Below, piece by piece: positions 6,501-14,348 of a DNA stretch of 22,285 nt. The position numbers and the translations under genes are program-made. The DNA is taken from positions 1 to 22,285 of the forward strand of contig CAZGMC010000070.1 in the NCBI GenBank assembly GCA_964526565.1. Reading direction: 5' to 3'. The notes below the pieces were generated by a model. That model did not search any database and was not told the DNA's origin. It was given only the letters and a program-made list of their open reading frames with translations. The stretch is from CAZGMC01 sp964526565 (GTDB taxonomy: Bacteria; Pseudomonadota; Alphaproteobacteria; DSM-16000; Inquilinaceae). The first letter of the stretch is position 1, and every line of letters begins with the position of its first letter.

Positions 6501-7265
6501 TCAGTGTCCGGACGGCCCCGGCCTGCCGAACAGGACGCACACCTGCCCGCGGTCCTGCGCCGTGCCGAAACCGCGATACCCGTCGCCGAGCAGAACCCGC
6601 TGGCGGTCCAGGTTGTCGAGCGGCACCGCCCGCGCGCTGGCGGGGTCGTAGACCTCGTCCCGGCGCAGGTCGCGGTGCAGCAGGTAGCGGGGGCGGTCGC
6701 CCTCCAGCGGCGCGATCGCCCGCACGACCAGGCCGTGGCGCATCAGGTTGTGCCAGCTGGCGACATTGCGCGGCGAGACCATCGACAGCACGCACGGGCG
6801 GCCCAGCGCGGCGCAGCGGGCCAGCCGGCGGCGAATCAGCCAGTTGTGCAGGCCACGGCCGCGCCACCCGGGCAGCACCATGGTGCTGGCCAGATGGGCG
6901 ACGGTGCCGCGCTCGGCCGCCGGCAGGCCCAGCGCCGTGGCCATCGGGTCGGGCGGCCCGTCATTGCGCGGCAGCCCCAGCATGGCATAGGCGACCAGCT
7001 GCCCCGCGGCGAACAGGCCGACCGTCTCGCCGCTCCCGCCCAGGTGCGCGCGCACGAAGCGGTCCGGCTCCAGGACATACCAGTCCCCGTCGGCCAGCCC
7101 GGCCACCACCTGCCGGCGCAGCGCGATCAGCGCCTCGGCCTCGGTCAGCATCCGCACGGTCAGGCCGGCCGGCGGCGCGTCCACCTCCGCGTCCGCGTTC
7201 GCCTCCGCCTCCGCGTCCGGCGGGGCGGCGCCATGTTTGCAGGGCCTGACCGACAGCCGGGTCAT
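6501..7265 (-). CDS. GNAT-like acyltransferase (N-acyltransferase family)
   Basis: This 254-residue protein has a GNAT core at about residues 36-200. Strand TVRMLTEAEALIALRRQVV leads to the central VAHLASTMVLPGWRGRGLHNWLI, with acetyl-CoA pyrophosphate loop GWRGRGLH (133-140), and then SMVSPRNVASWHNLMRHGLVV. The last 50 residues are outside the usual core. The N-terminal 35 residues are low complexity (alternating Glu/Ala/Asp). Its ATG overlaps the stop of the upstream binding-protein gene by 4 bases (7262-7265), so it is the last gene of the sensor operon. Substrate is unknown; coupling to the operon suggests it modifies a component or ligand of that pathway, which is inference. Confidence 0.8.
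   Translation of the reverse strand: MTRLSVRPCKHGAAPPDAEAEANADAEVDAPPAGLTVRMLTEAEALIALRRQVVAGLADGDWYVLEPDRFVRAHLGGSGETVGLFAAGQLVAYAMLGLPRNDGPPDPMATALGLPAAERGTVAHLASTMVLPGWRGRGLHNWLIRRRLARCAALGRPCVLSMVSPRNVASWHNLMRHGLVVRAIAPLEGDRPRYLLHRDLRRDEVYDPASARAVPLDNLDRQRVLLGDGYRGFGTAQDRGQVCVLFGRPGPSGH
7186..7215. repeat. Hexanucleotide repeat in the GNAT N-terminus
   Basis: Five units of a TCCGCG/TCCGCC type hexamer run from 7186 to 7215, with one unit reading TTCGCC. On the coding strand they give the Glu/Ala/Asp alternating stretch near residues 18-27. Six-base units preserve the frame. Confidence 0.7.
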
Positions 7266-8386
7266 TGGCGGATGATCTCGGCCAGGTTGAGCAGCGACAG
7301 CGGCGGGTAGGCCTCGATCCGCCGGGCCACGCGCATGTTGATGAGCAGCGAGAAGCGCCGCAGCGTCTCCACCGGGATCTCTCCCGGCGGGCGGCCCTCG
7401 ACCAGGATCTGCTCCGCCTTGAATCCGGCGAACCGGCCGACGCCGAGCGCGCTGCTGAACAGCCCGACCAGCGCGTGCGACTGCCGCACGATGCTCTCCG
7501 TTGCGGCGAAGGTGGGCAGCCGGGCCTGCATGGCGGCCAGGGTCAGCGGGTCGCGGTTGTGCACGGCGACGAAGGTGTCCGGGCCGATGTAGAGGAAGTC
7601 GACACCCGCCGCCGCCAGTTCGGCGACCAGCCGCGGCACTGCCGCAGGGTCGGGCGCAGGGTCGGGCGCAGGGTTGGGCGCAGGGTCGGGCGCAGGGTCG
7701 GGCACAGGGTCGGGCGCGCTGTCGCTGGCGGCCGGCACGGGGCGCGCGAGCAGCGTGATGCCGTGGCCCGGCAGGGCGGCCTGCAGCGCCTCGACATTGA
7801 GCACCGAGTTCGGCTCCTGAGGGTTGTAGACGACGCCGAGGGTGCGCACGTCGCGCCGGTAGGCGGTGATGGTGTTGATCTGCGTGTCCAGGGGCGGGAT
7901 GTGGCTGACCCCGGTGACGTTCCGCCCCGGCTGCGCCAGGCTCTGCACCACGCCGGAGGCGGCGGGCGCGGACACGGTGGTGAACACGACCGGGATGTCG
8001 GTGACGTGGCGGTCGGGGTCGGCGCTGTCCCAGCGGCCGGCCACCGCCAGGGTGGTCGGCGTGCCCCAGGTGTAGACGAGGTCCGGCCGCTCCTCGCGGA
8101 TGCGGGCCACGGCCGCTTCGGCCGAGGCGCCCGGCCCGGTCAGGTCCAGGATCGTGTAGTCGGCCTCGACCCCGCGGCGCTCAAGATAGTCCATGAAGCC
8201 CTGGGCCGGCGCGTCGATGCCGCGCGGCAGCACCATGGCGATGCGGAAGCGCCGCGCCGGCTGGGCGCGCAGGCGCCGACCGCCCGGCCACAGCCCCGCC
8301 GCTGCGGCTGCGGCGGCGGTGGCGGCGGCGGTGGCGGCGGCGGTGGCGGCGCCATGGAGCAGGGTTCGGCGGGTCGGCCCGGTCAT
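7262..8386 (-). CDS. ABC_sub_bind-type periplasmic binding protein with Tat-like signal
   Basis: The protein has 374 residues and is exported. The N-terminus MTGPTRRTLLHGA carries a twin-arginine motif, followed by a long Ala/Thr hydrophobic run (about 12-32) and a probable cleavage around LRA-QPA (39-43). The mature part begins RRFRIAMVLPRGIDAP and continues with RPDLVYTWGTPTTLA, DIPVVFTTVSAPAASGVV, GRNVTGVSHIPP, TLGVVYNPQEPNS and FLYIGPDTF. This is the order typical of the ABC_sub_bind (COG2984) family, often linked to uptake of aromatic amino acids or similar ligands. An Asp-Pro repeat (about 224-248) interrupts the fold. No permease or ATPase gene is present. Its ATG (8386) overlaps the stop of the sensor-MFS gene, suggesting it delivers ligand to the sensors rather than to a classical ABC transporter; that is inference. 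Confidence 0.88.
   Translation of the reverse strand: MTGPTRRTLLHGAATAAATAAATAAAAAAAGLWPGGRRLRAQPARRFRIAMVLPRGIDAPAQGFMDYLERRGVEADYTILDLTGPGASAEAAVARIREERPDLVYTWGTPTTLAVAGRWDSADPDRHVTDIPVVFTTVSAPAASGVVQSLAQPGRNVTGVSHIPPLDTQINTITAYRRDVRTLGVVYNPQEPNSVLNVEALQAALPGHGITLLARPVPAASDSAPDPVPDPAPDPAPNPAPDPAPDPAAVPRLVAELAAAGVDFLYIGPDTFVAVHNRDPLTLAAMQARLPTFAATESIVRQSHALVGLFSSALGVGRFAGFKAEQILVEGRPPGEIPVETLRRFSLLINMRVARRIEAYPPLSLLNLAEIIRQ
7644..7715. repeat. 12-bp tandem repeat (6 units) in the binding-protein gene
   Basis: Six units of GCAGGGTCGGGC run from 7644 to 7715. Unit 3 has one C to T change and unit 6 has one G to A change. On the coding strand they encode alternating Asp-Pro and Ala-Pro (PDPAPDPA type), a likely flexible surface loop. 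The copy number can change without loss of frame. Confidence 0.9.
8309..8350. repeat. 12-bp GC-rich repeat in the signal-peptide coding region
   Basis: About three units of GGCGGCGGCGGT lie at 8309-8344 with a partial unit after. They encode the Ala-Ala-Ala-Thr pattern of the hydrophobic core of the binding protein's signal peptide. Copy-number changes would lengthen or shorten that core. Confidence 0.75.
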
Positions 8387-10827
8387 GGCGCCTCCACGGC
8401 CTGTTCGGCCGATGTCGCGGCCCGGCCTTCGCGGAAGACCAGCAGGAAGACGATGGAGGCGGCGGCGGTGATCGCCGCGACGCCGATCAGGGCAGCGCGG
8501 TAGCCATAGGCCATGGCCAGGCCGGCGGCCAGCGCCGGGGCGACCATGGCGCCGGTCCGCTCGACCAGGCGGAAGATCGCGATGACCACGCTCTCCGGCA
8601 CCGGCCGGTCGCCCGCGCGGGCCACGTCGCCGACCAGCACCAGCTGCGGTGCGCTGATCAGCGACTGGGCGATGCCGAACAGGGCCATGCTGACCGCGGC
8701 CAGGGGCAGGCTGGTGCCGAAGCCGAGTGGCACGATGGCGATCAGCGTGCCGAGGCCGCCCCAGGCCAGGAAGGCGCGGCGTTGCCCGGTCCGGTCCGAC
8801 AGCCAGGCGGCCAGCGGCGACACCAGGATGAAGGCAACGAAATAGAGCGTCTGCACCCGGCCGATGTCGGCCGGCCCGGCGCCGGTGCCGGCCAGGGTCA
8901 GCGGGATCAGGTAGAACAGCAGCGCCACCGCCGCCAGCTTTGTCGGCACGGCGCTGAACGCCATCAGCGCGGCGAACCGCCTGGTGCCCAGCAGCCGCAG
9001 CGCCTCGCCCCAGTGGATGCGCGGCACGTGCGTGCGGGCGGCGGCACCGCCGTCGCGCGGCACCGCCAGCACCAGGGCCAGCATCGACAGGACGGCGAGC
9101 CCCGCGCCGCCGGCAAAGGCCCAGCGCGGCCCCGCCAGCTCGGCCACCACGCCGCCCAGCACCGGGCCGCACACCGCGGCCGTCAGCAGGCCGCCGACCA
9201 GCGTCGCCATGCTCATGGCCCGTTCGGTGGGCGGCGTGTTGTCGATGATCATGCCCTGGGCGCAGATCAGCACCAGCCCGTAGCCGACCGCCGTGATTGC
9301 CCGGTAGACCAGCAGCGCGGCGAGGCTGTCGGCGAAGGCCGTCGCCGCCAGCCCGGCGGCACTGGCGACGGCGCCGATCAGGAAGATGCGGCGGCGGCCG
9401 GCCCGCTCCGACCAGGCCGCGCCCCAGGGCTGGCTCAGCGCCCAGACCAGCATGAACAGGGTGATCGGCAGGGCCGTCGCCAGGTCCTCGGAGACCCACG
9501 GGTCGGGGCCGGCCAGTTCGCCGGCGAACAGCGGCAGGAACGGCCGCGACAGCTCCTCCCCCAGCGCGAACAGCAGGATCGGCAGGCGCACCAGGACCGG
9601 GTTGATCCGGCGCGCGCCGGAGCCCAAGGGCGGGGCGGGGCGGGGCGTGCGGGCGGCGCCGCGGTTGACCACGAACAACAGCAGCTCCACCCCCAGCAGG
9701 CACGACACCGCCAGCACCGAGGCCACATCGATGAGCAGGTCCAATCCCACCTGGCGGGCGTAGTCCGCCGGCACGCCGATCTGCAACGTGCCCAGGGCTT
9801 CGCCGCCGGCCGCCAGAGGCAGGGCGACGATGCGCACCCTGTCGTCGCCGCCGCGCAGCGCCCTGGCCAGCGCCGGCCGGTCCAGGCCATGCGCGTACAG
9901 CAGCCGCCCGTCGCCGGCGCTCACCGCCAGGAAGCGGATGTCGGGGGAGGCCGCCAGCTCCTCGGCGAACACCTGCTCCACGCCGACCAGCCGGTCGATC
10001 GGGATGCCGACCGCCAGGGCGCGGCCGATCTGCCGCTGCAGGCCGCTGCCGACGGTTTCCGCCTGGGCGTCGAGCGCGTCGGCCACGACGGGTGCGTACT
10101 GCCGCCACGCCGTCACCGAGACCGCGGCGGCGCCGGCCAGCATCAGCACGCCGGCGACGGTCACGATCCGCCAGGTGAGGCGGCGCACCGCCGCGGCCTG
10201 CGCCGCCTCGTCTGCCAGGGGTTCCGCGGTGGGTCCCGCGGTCCGGCCGAAGCGGCGCGCCACCAGCCACAGGGCCGGAACGGCCACACCGGCGGCCATC
10301 GCGCCGAGCAGAAGGCCCCAGCGCCGCAGATCGTCCCGGATCGCATGCAGGGACTCGTGCAGCCCGGCGGCGTCGAACGACAGCGTCAGCCGGCCGGCCG
10401 GGCGGCCGAACCCGTCCTCGAGAACGGTGTCCAGCGTCACGGGGTGGTCCGCCGCCAGTCCAGCCTCGGGCACCCGCGCCACCGGCGCCCCGTCCCCATC
10501 GACGGCGGCGATGGCAATCCGGTCCGCCCCCTCCGTTCCCTCCGGCCGGGCGCGGGCGATCACGGCGCGCAGGTCGGCCATTTCGTCGAGCCCGAGCCCG
10601 AGGCCGAGGGCGAACCGGATCGGCTCCGCCGCCTCCTCCAGCACGACGGACAGCCGGTCCTCGACCAGGGCGAAGACGTGGCTGTCGAACTTGGCCTGGG
10701 TGAGCAGCACGGTCAGGACGATCGCCGCGGCGACCACCGCGGACACGGCGCCGGTCACGCTGAGCTTGAGGGAGGGAGGTCGCACGGGCCTGGGACACGC
10801 TCTGTGACGGGCAACGGCGTGGCGCAA
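8383..10827 (-). CDS. Double periplasmic sensor fused to a 12-helix MFS transporter
   Basis: This 814-residue protein has an unusual domain order. TM1 spans about 22-43 and a periplasmic sensor about 45-165 (GLGLGLDEMADL...RIAIAAVDGDGAPVAR). TM2 is at 170-190, TM3 at 220-240 and a second sensor at about 245-360 (ALAVGIPIDRL...SPDIRFLAVSAGDGRLLYAHG). TM4 is at 364-387. A complete MFS transporter then runs from about 408 to 800, with motif A GAAWSERAGRRR (469-480) and a second-half copy AAWLSDRTGQRR. The start is TTG at 10827, 12 bases after the phosphatase stop, with GGAG 5 bases upstream; a GTG at 10785 is an alternative. The stop overlaps the binding-protein start. Transported substrate is unknown; the fusion suggests ligand-gated transport or a transporter used as a sensor. 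Confidence 0.85.
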   Translation of the reverse strand: MRHAVARHRACPRPVRPPSLKLSVTGAVSAVVAAAIVLTVLLTQAKFDSHVFALVEDRLSVVLEEAAEPIRFALGLGLGLDEMADLRAVIARARPEGTEGADRIAIAAVDGDGAPVARVPEAGLAADHPVTLDTVLEDGFGRPAGRLTLSFDAAGLHESLHAIRDDLRRWGLLLGAMAAGVAVPALWLVARRFGRTAGPTAEPLADEAAQAAAVRRLTWRIVTVAGVLMLAGAAAVSVTAWRQYAPVVADALDAQAETVGSGLQRQIGRALAVGIPIDRLVGVEQVFAEELAASPDIRFLAVSAGDGRLLYAHGLDRPALARALRGGDDRVRIVALPLAAGGEALGTLQIGVPADYARQVGLDLLIDVASVLAVSCLLGVELLLFVVNRGAARTPRPAPPLGSGARRINPVLVRLPILLFALGEELSRPFLPLFAGELAGPDPWVSEDLATALPITLFMLVWALSQPWGAAWSERAGRRRIFLIGAVASAAGLAATAFADSLAALLVYRAITAVGYGLVLICAQGMIIDNTPPTERAMSMATLVGGLLTAAVCGPVLGGVVAELAGPRWAFAGGAGLAVLSMLALVLAVPRDGGAAARTHVPRIHWGEALRLLGTRRFAALMAFSAVPTKLAAVALLFYLIPLTLAGTGAGPADIGRVQTLYFVAFILVSPLAAWLSDRTGQRRAFLAWGGLGTLIAIVPLGFGTSLPLAAVSMALFGIAQSLISAPQLVLVGDVARAGDRPVPESVVIAIFRLVERTGAMVAPALAAGLAMAYGYRAALIGVAAITAAASIVFLLVFREGRAATSAEQAVEAP

Positions 10828-10839
10828 GCTTACTCCAGA

Positions 10840-12939
10840 TTATGGCGACTTTTGCATCCCAAGTTGTGCATCGCCGCGGCCCAGCCGCAAGGCGAGGCAG
10901 GTGATGTCGTCGGCCTGGGGTGCCGCGCCGGCGAACCGCAGCACGCCCTCGACCACGCGGTCGACCAGCGCCGCGGCGTCGTCGCGGCCGCCCTCGGTCA
11001 GCAGGCCGGCCAGCCGCGGCTCGCCGAACGCCTCGCCGGCGGGATCGAAGGCTTCGGTGACGCCGTCGGTGAACAGGACCACCCCGTCACCGGGCGCCAG
11101 CCGGCAGACGCGCTCCGTGAAGGTCAGACCCTCCATGACCGCCAGGGCCATGTCGCCGGTCGGCGGCAGCTCCTCCGGCCGGCCGTGGCGAATCAGGCAG
11201 GGCGGGTTGTGGCCGCCATTGGCGTAGGTGAAGGTGCCGGTGCGCCGGTCCAGCACGGCAAAGAACAGGGTGACGAACAGCATCTGCTCGTTGTCCGCCG
11301 CCAGCAGGTCGTTCAGCCGGGTCAGGCAGGCCGCCGGCGACGGCTCGAAGCTGGCGGTCGCGCGCAACAGCGTGCGGGCGATCAGCATGAAGAACGCGGC
11401 CGGCACGCCCTTGCCGGAGACGTCGGCGACGGCCACGCCGATCCGTCCGTCGCCCAGCGGGATGACGTCGTAGAAGTCGCCGCCCACCTCGCGCGCCGGG
11501 ATCATCCGGGCGTGCATGTCCAGGTCGGCGCCGGACGGGAAGTCCCGCGGCATGATCGCCGCCTGGATCTTGGCGGCGATGTCGAGCTCCTGCTCCAGGG
11601 CGATCAGCCGGGTCTTGTGTGCCAGGGCGTCGCGCAGCTCGGCGACCAGGCCGGTCAGGCGCCGCTGCTGATCGCCGACCCGCGCCGCCATCCGCTGGAA
11701 GGCGATCGCCAGCGCGCCCAGCTCGCGCAGCGAGTCGCTTGCGGCCTCGGTGCCGGCGCCGGCGCCGTGCTCGATCTCCGCCAGCTCGGCCAGCATGTCG
11801 CGGCGCGGCTCCTCCTCCAGCGTCTCGGCCAGGGCCAGCAGCTGGGCACGGATGTAGCGCTGCTGACGGCGCCGCCGGCGCTCCCCGGCGGCGGTCAGCC
11901 GGTCCAGCGACATGACGGTGTCACGGACCAGGCCGACGGCGGTGGCGATCCGGTCGATCTCGTCGCCGCGGTGGTCGGTCTCGACGGTCCGCCAGGTCTC
12001 GCCGCGCGACAGGTCGTCGAGCACGCCGATCGCCTCGTCCAGCGGCACGAAGGCGGCGCGCAGATAGCGGTACAGCAGCGTCAACAGGCCGGCCGCCAGC
12101 AGCAGGGCGGCGACCAGCGCCACGCTGCGCCACAGGTCGATGCGCCGGACCATGTCGGTGACGTTCGCCGCGGTCACCACATGACCCAGCCGGCTGCCCG
12201 AAAGGTCGGCCACCGGGCGGCTGACCACGTCGTAGACGCCGCCGTCGATGGCCACGGTCTGCAGCTGGTCCGACGCCAGGTCGATGCCGCCGGACAGCTG
12301 GTCCCACAGCACTGGCGGGCCGCCCGCCAGTCGCCGCCCGGCCCGGTCGACGATGACCGCGGCGCCGGCGGTTTCCAGGGCCAGGCCGGCCAGCATGCCG
12401 GCGGCGTCGCGGGCGACGACGACGGTCAGGTCCAGCCGCCCGGCCGCGCCGAACACCGGTGTGGCATGGATCATCAGCACCGTGCCGTCGGCCGCACGGC
12501 GCAACCCCGACACGGCGGCGGCGTTGGCGGCCGGACCCTGGTGCGGCCAGTCGTCGATCAGCGGCGCCGGCAGGGCGGCGCGCCCGGTGGTGAACAGGAC
12601 CTGGCCGTGGTGGTCGATGATCTGCAGCCGGTCAGCCGTGCCGTCGGCATGCCAATGTGGCCAGTACCGCGCGACCACCGGGGCGAAGCCGGCCGGCGCG
12701 TCGGCTCTGCCGGCCTCCAGGAGCGTCGGGTCGAGGGCCAGCGGCGCCACCAGGACGGCCAGGCGCGCCGCGGCCAGCTCGCTGGTGCGCTCCCACAGCG
12801 CGGCGCGTTGGGCGACGATGCGCTGACCGAAGCGGTCGGTCAGCAGCTGCTCGCGGCCGACCACCACGGCGACGGCGACCAGCCCCATGGCGGCTACCGC
12901 CAGGGCGACGAGGATCAGGATCCGGGTCTGCAGGCGCAT
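10840..12939 (-). CDS. Membrane sensor SpoIIE-type PP2C serine phosphatase
   Basis: This 699-residue protein has TM1 at about 7-28, a large periplasmic region (29-270) and TM2 at 271-292. A HAMP-like linker (about 293-350) and a long coiled-coil stretch (350-460) follow. The catalytic domain lies at about 460-690. Metal-binding motifs are intact: REVGGDFYDV (Asp488), VADVSGKGVPAAFFM (Asp506), LFTDGVTEA and ADDITCLALR (Asp678/Asp679). Family members dephosphorylate STAS anti-sigma antagonists, so the STAS protein at 5111-5467 is the obvious candidate substrate. The ATG at 12939 overlaps the upstream sensor gene by 25 bases. The periplasmic part looks Cache-like, but I did not see the short sensor motif shared by its neighbours. 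Confidence 0.92.
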   Translation of the reverse strand: MRLQTRILILVALAVAAMGLVAVAVVVGREQLLTDRFGQRIVAQRAALWERTSELAAARLAVLVAPLALDPTLLEAGRADAPAGFAPVVARYWPHWHADGTADRLQIIDHHGQVLFTTGRAALPAPLIDDWPHQGPAANAAAVSGLRRAADGTVLMIHATPVFGAAGRLDLTVVVARDAAGMLAGLALETAGAAVIVDRAGRRLAGGPPVLWDQLSGGIDLASDQLQTVAIDGGVYDVVSRPVADLSGSRLGHVVTAANVTDMVRRIDLWRSVALVAALLLAAGLLTLLYRYLRAAFVPLDEAIGVLDDLSRGETWRTVETDHRGDEIDRIATAVGLVRDTVMSLDRLTAAGERRRRRQQRYIRAQLLALAETLEEEPRRDMLAELAEIEHGAGAGTEAASDSLRELGALAIAFQRMAARVGDQQRRLTGLVAELRDALAHKTRLIALEQELDIAAKIQAAIMPRDFPSGADLDMHARMIPAREVGGDFYDVIPLGDGRIGVAVADVSGKGVPAAFFMLIARTLLRATASFEPSPAACLTRLNDLLAADNEQMLFVTLFFAVLDRRTGTFTYANGGHNPPCLIRHGRPEELPPTGDMALAVMEGLTFTERVCRLAPGDGVVLFTDGVTEAFDPAGEAFGEPRLAGLLTEGGRDDAAALVDRVVEGVLRFAGAAPQADDITCLALRLGRGDAQLGMQKSP

Positions 12940-14348
12940 GGCCGGTCGGTCTCAGGCTCTGCCGGGGCGAAGGCAACAGCCGCGGCCAGGCCCGCCGTCG
13001 CCGCCAGCGCGGCGGCAAGCGCGCTGGCCGCCGGGCCGGCGACGCCGGCCAGGCTGCCCGCCAGGAAGATGCCGCACGGCGCGCCGAGCAGCAGTGGCAC
13101 GGCGGCGCCGCGCGGCCGGGCGAGCGCGACGACCAGCGCCAGCCCGAGCGCGGCGGCAAACGACGCGGCCAGTCCCCACCACGCGCCCGGCGGTGCGGCG
13201 CAGGCGGTCCAGGCGGCGACGGCCGCCAGCGCGGCGCCGGCGATCGCCGCGGCGCGTCCCGGCACAGGGCCGGGCCACGCCTTGCCGGCGAGCAGGGCCA
13301 CGGCCACCAGTGCCAGTGCCAGCAGAGCCGGCCACACTGCCGGCACCGTCAGGCCTGCCCGCCACAGCGGGTCGGCCGACAGCGCCGCCGCCGTCGCGGT
13401 CAGGGCGAACAGCGCCGGCTGCAGGCGCACCGCCGCGGCCGGGTCGGGTGCCGGCTGCGCCGCCTCGAGCATCGGCCCCAGCTCGGCCTCGGTGCGGTCC
13501 CGCAAGGCGCCGACCCGTTCGGCCACATTCGGATCCAGCACCTCGCGGCGCACCTCGTCGGCGTAGGTCAGCAGCCGGCTGGAGGCGTCGCGCAGCCGGT
13601 CGATGACCGCGCCGTGGGCGCGCAGCACGACCCGGACCTCGTCGCGGCGCCGCGGCGCCGCACCTCTCGGGGCGCGGGCCAGGCCGGCACCGGCCAGCCG
13701 GGCGGCGAGCCGGTCGAGCGGCGGTGCGACCAGCCCGTCGACCGCGAACAGCCCGGCCTGAAGCGCCAGCATCACGCCGGCCAGCACGGCGAGCACCAAC
13801 GGCATGGCCAGCCGCTCCAGCCGCGCATCGGCGAAGCGCCGGTCGATGCCGACATGCAGCACGGCGAACGGCGGCTCGCCGGCGAGCGCCAGCGGCTCCA
13901 CCAGGACGGCGAAATTGCCCACCGGCACGGCCCGGTCGCCGGACCCGCCGGGCGCGGCTGCGGCCGCGGCCACGGCCGGATCGGCCAGCAGCCGGCCCAG
14001 CCGGTGCCGGTTGGTCCCTTCATAGAAGACCAGGTCGACGCCCGGCGGCGGCCGGGCCACGGCGATGAAACGGACCTGCGGATTGTCGCGCAGCACCCCG
14101 GCCAGGAACACGAAGCCGCTGTGAACCACCTCTTCCGCGTCCAGCGGGATGCCCAGCTCGGCGGCATAGGCGACCGTCTCGCGGACCTCGCGCTGGACCT
14201 CGCGGCCGTGCTCCAGCATGCCTTCGGTCAGCCGGGCGCGGGCCCAGTCCTGCAGCAGCAGCCAGGCACCGGCCGGCACCGCCAGCGTCGCGGCGACGGC
14301 GACGAGAAGGACGAAGACCCGGAGACGGCGGCGGTCCCGCGGACTCAT
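12915..14348 (-). CDS. Membrane sensor fused to six further transmembrane helices (degenerate MFS half?)
   Basis: This 477-residue protein starts at the ATG at 14348, overlapping the previous stop by 4 bases. TM1 (about 10-32) and a periplasmic sensor (35-175) contain AYAAELGIPLD and NPQVRFIAVARPP, the same pattern as in the neighbouring proteins. TM2 (180-205) is followed by a HAMP-like segment (207-225), a charged helical linker (230-300) and about six hydrophobic helices (307-462). The tail resembles in layout the N-terminal half of the MFS part in the downstream gene (RLQPALFAL against RLPILLFAL at the first helix), but transport motifs are missing. It may be a decayed or repurposed sensor-MFS paralogue. 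No enzymatic output domain is visible. Function is unknown. Confidence 0.75.
   Translation of the reverse strand: MSPRDRRRLRVFVLLVAVAATLAVPAGAWLLLQDWARARLTEGMLEHGREVQREVRETVAYAAELGIPLDAEEVVHSGFVFLAGVLRDNPQVRFIAVARPPPGVDLVFYEGTNRHRLGRLLADPAVAAAAAAPGGSGDRAVPVGNFAVLVEPLALAGEPPFAVLHVGIDRRFADARLERLAMPLVLAVLAGVMLALQAGLFAVDGLVAPPLDRLAARLAGAGLARAPRGAAPRRRDEVRVVLRAHGAVIDRLRDASSRLLTYADEVRREVLDPNVAERVGALRDRTEAELGPMLEAAQPAPDPAAAVRLQPALFALTATAAALSADPLWRAGLTVPAVWPALLALALVAVALLAGKAWPGPVPGRAAAIAGAALAAVAAWTACAAPPGAWWGLAASFAAALGLALVVALARPRGAAVPLLLGAPCGIFLAGSLAGVAGPAASALAAALAATAGLAAAVAFAPAEPETDRPCACRPGS

Noticed and set aside
8387..10798. Upstream extension of the binding-protein frame to 1178 codons
   Set aside because: This part is an Arg/Gly/Pro-rich shadow of the MFS gene; the real start is the ATG at 8386 with a Tat-like signal.
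8782..13566. Very long plus-strand open frame (1594 codons) opposite the MFS and phosphatase genes
   Set aside because: It is antisense to two well-supported genes; its translation is Gln/Gly/Arg/His-rich low complexity, typical of the complementary strand of GC-rich coding DNA.
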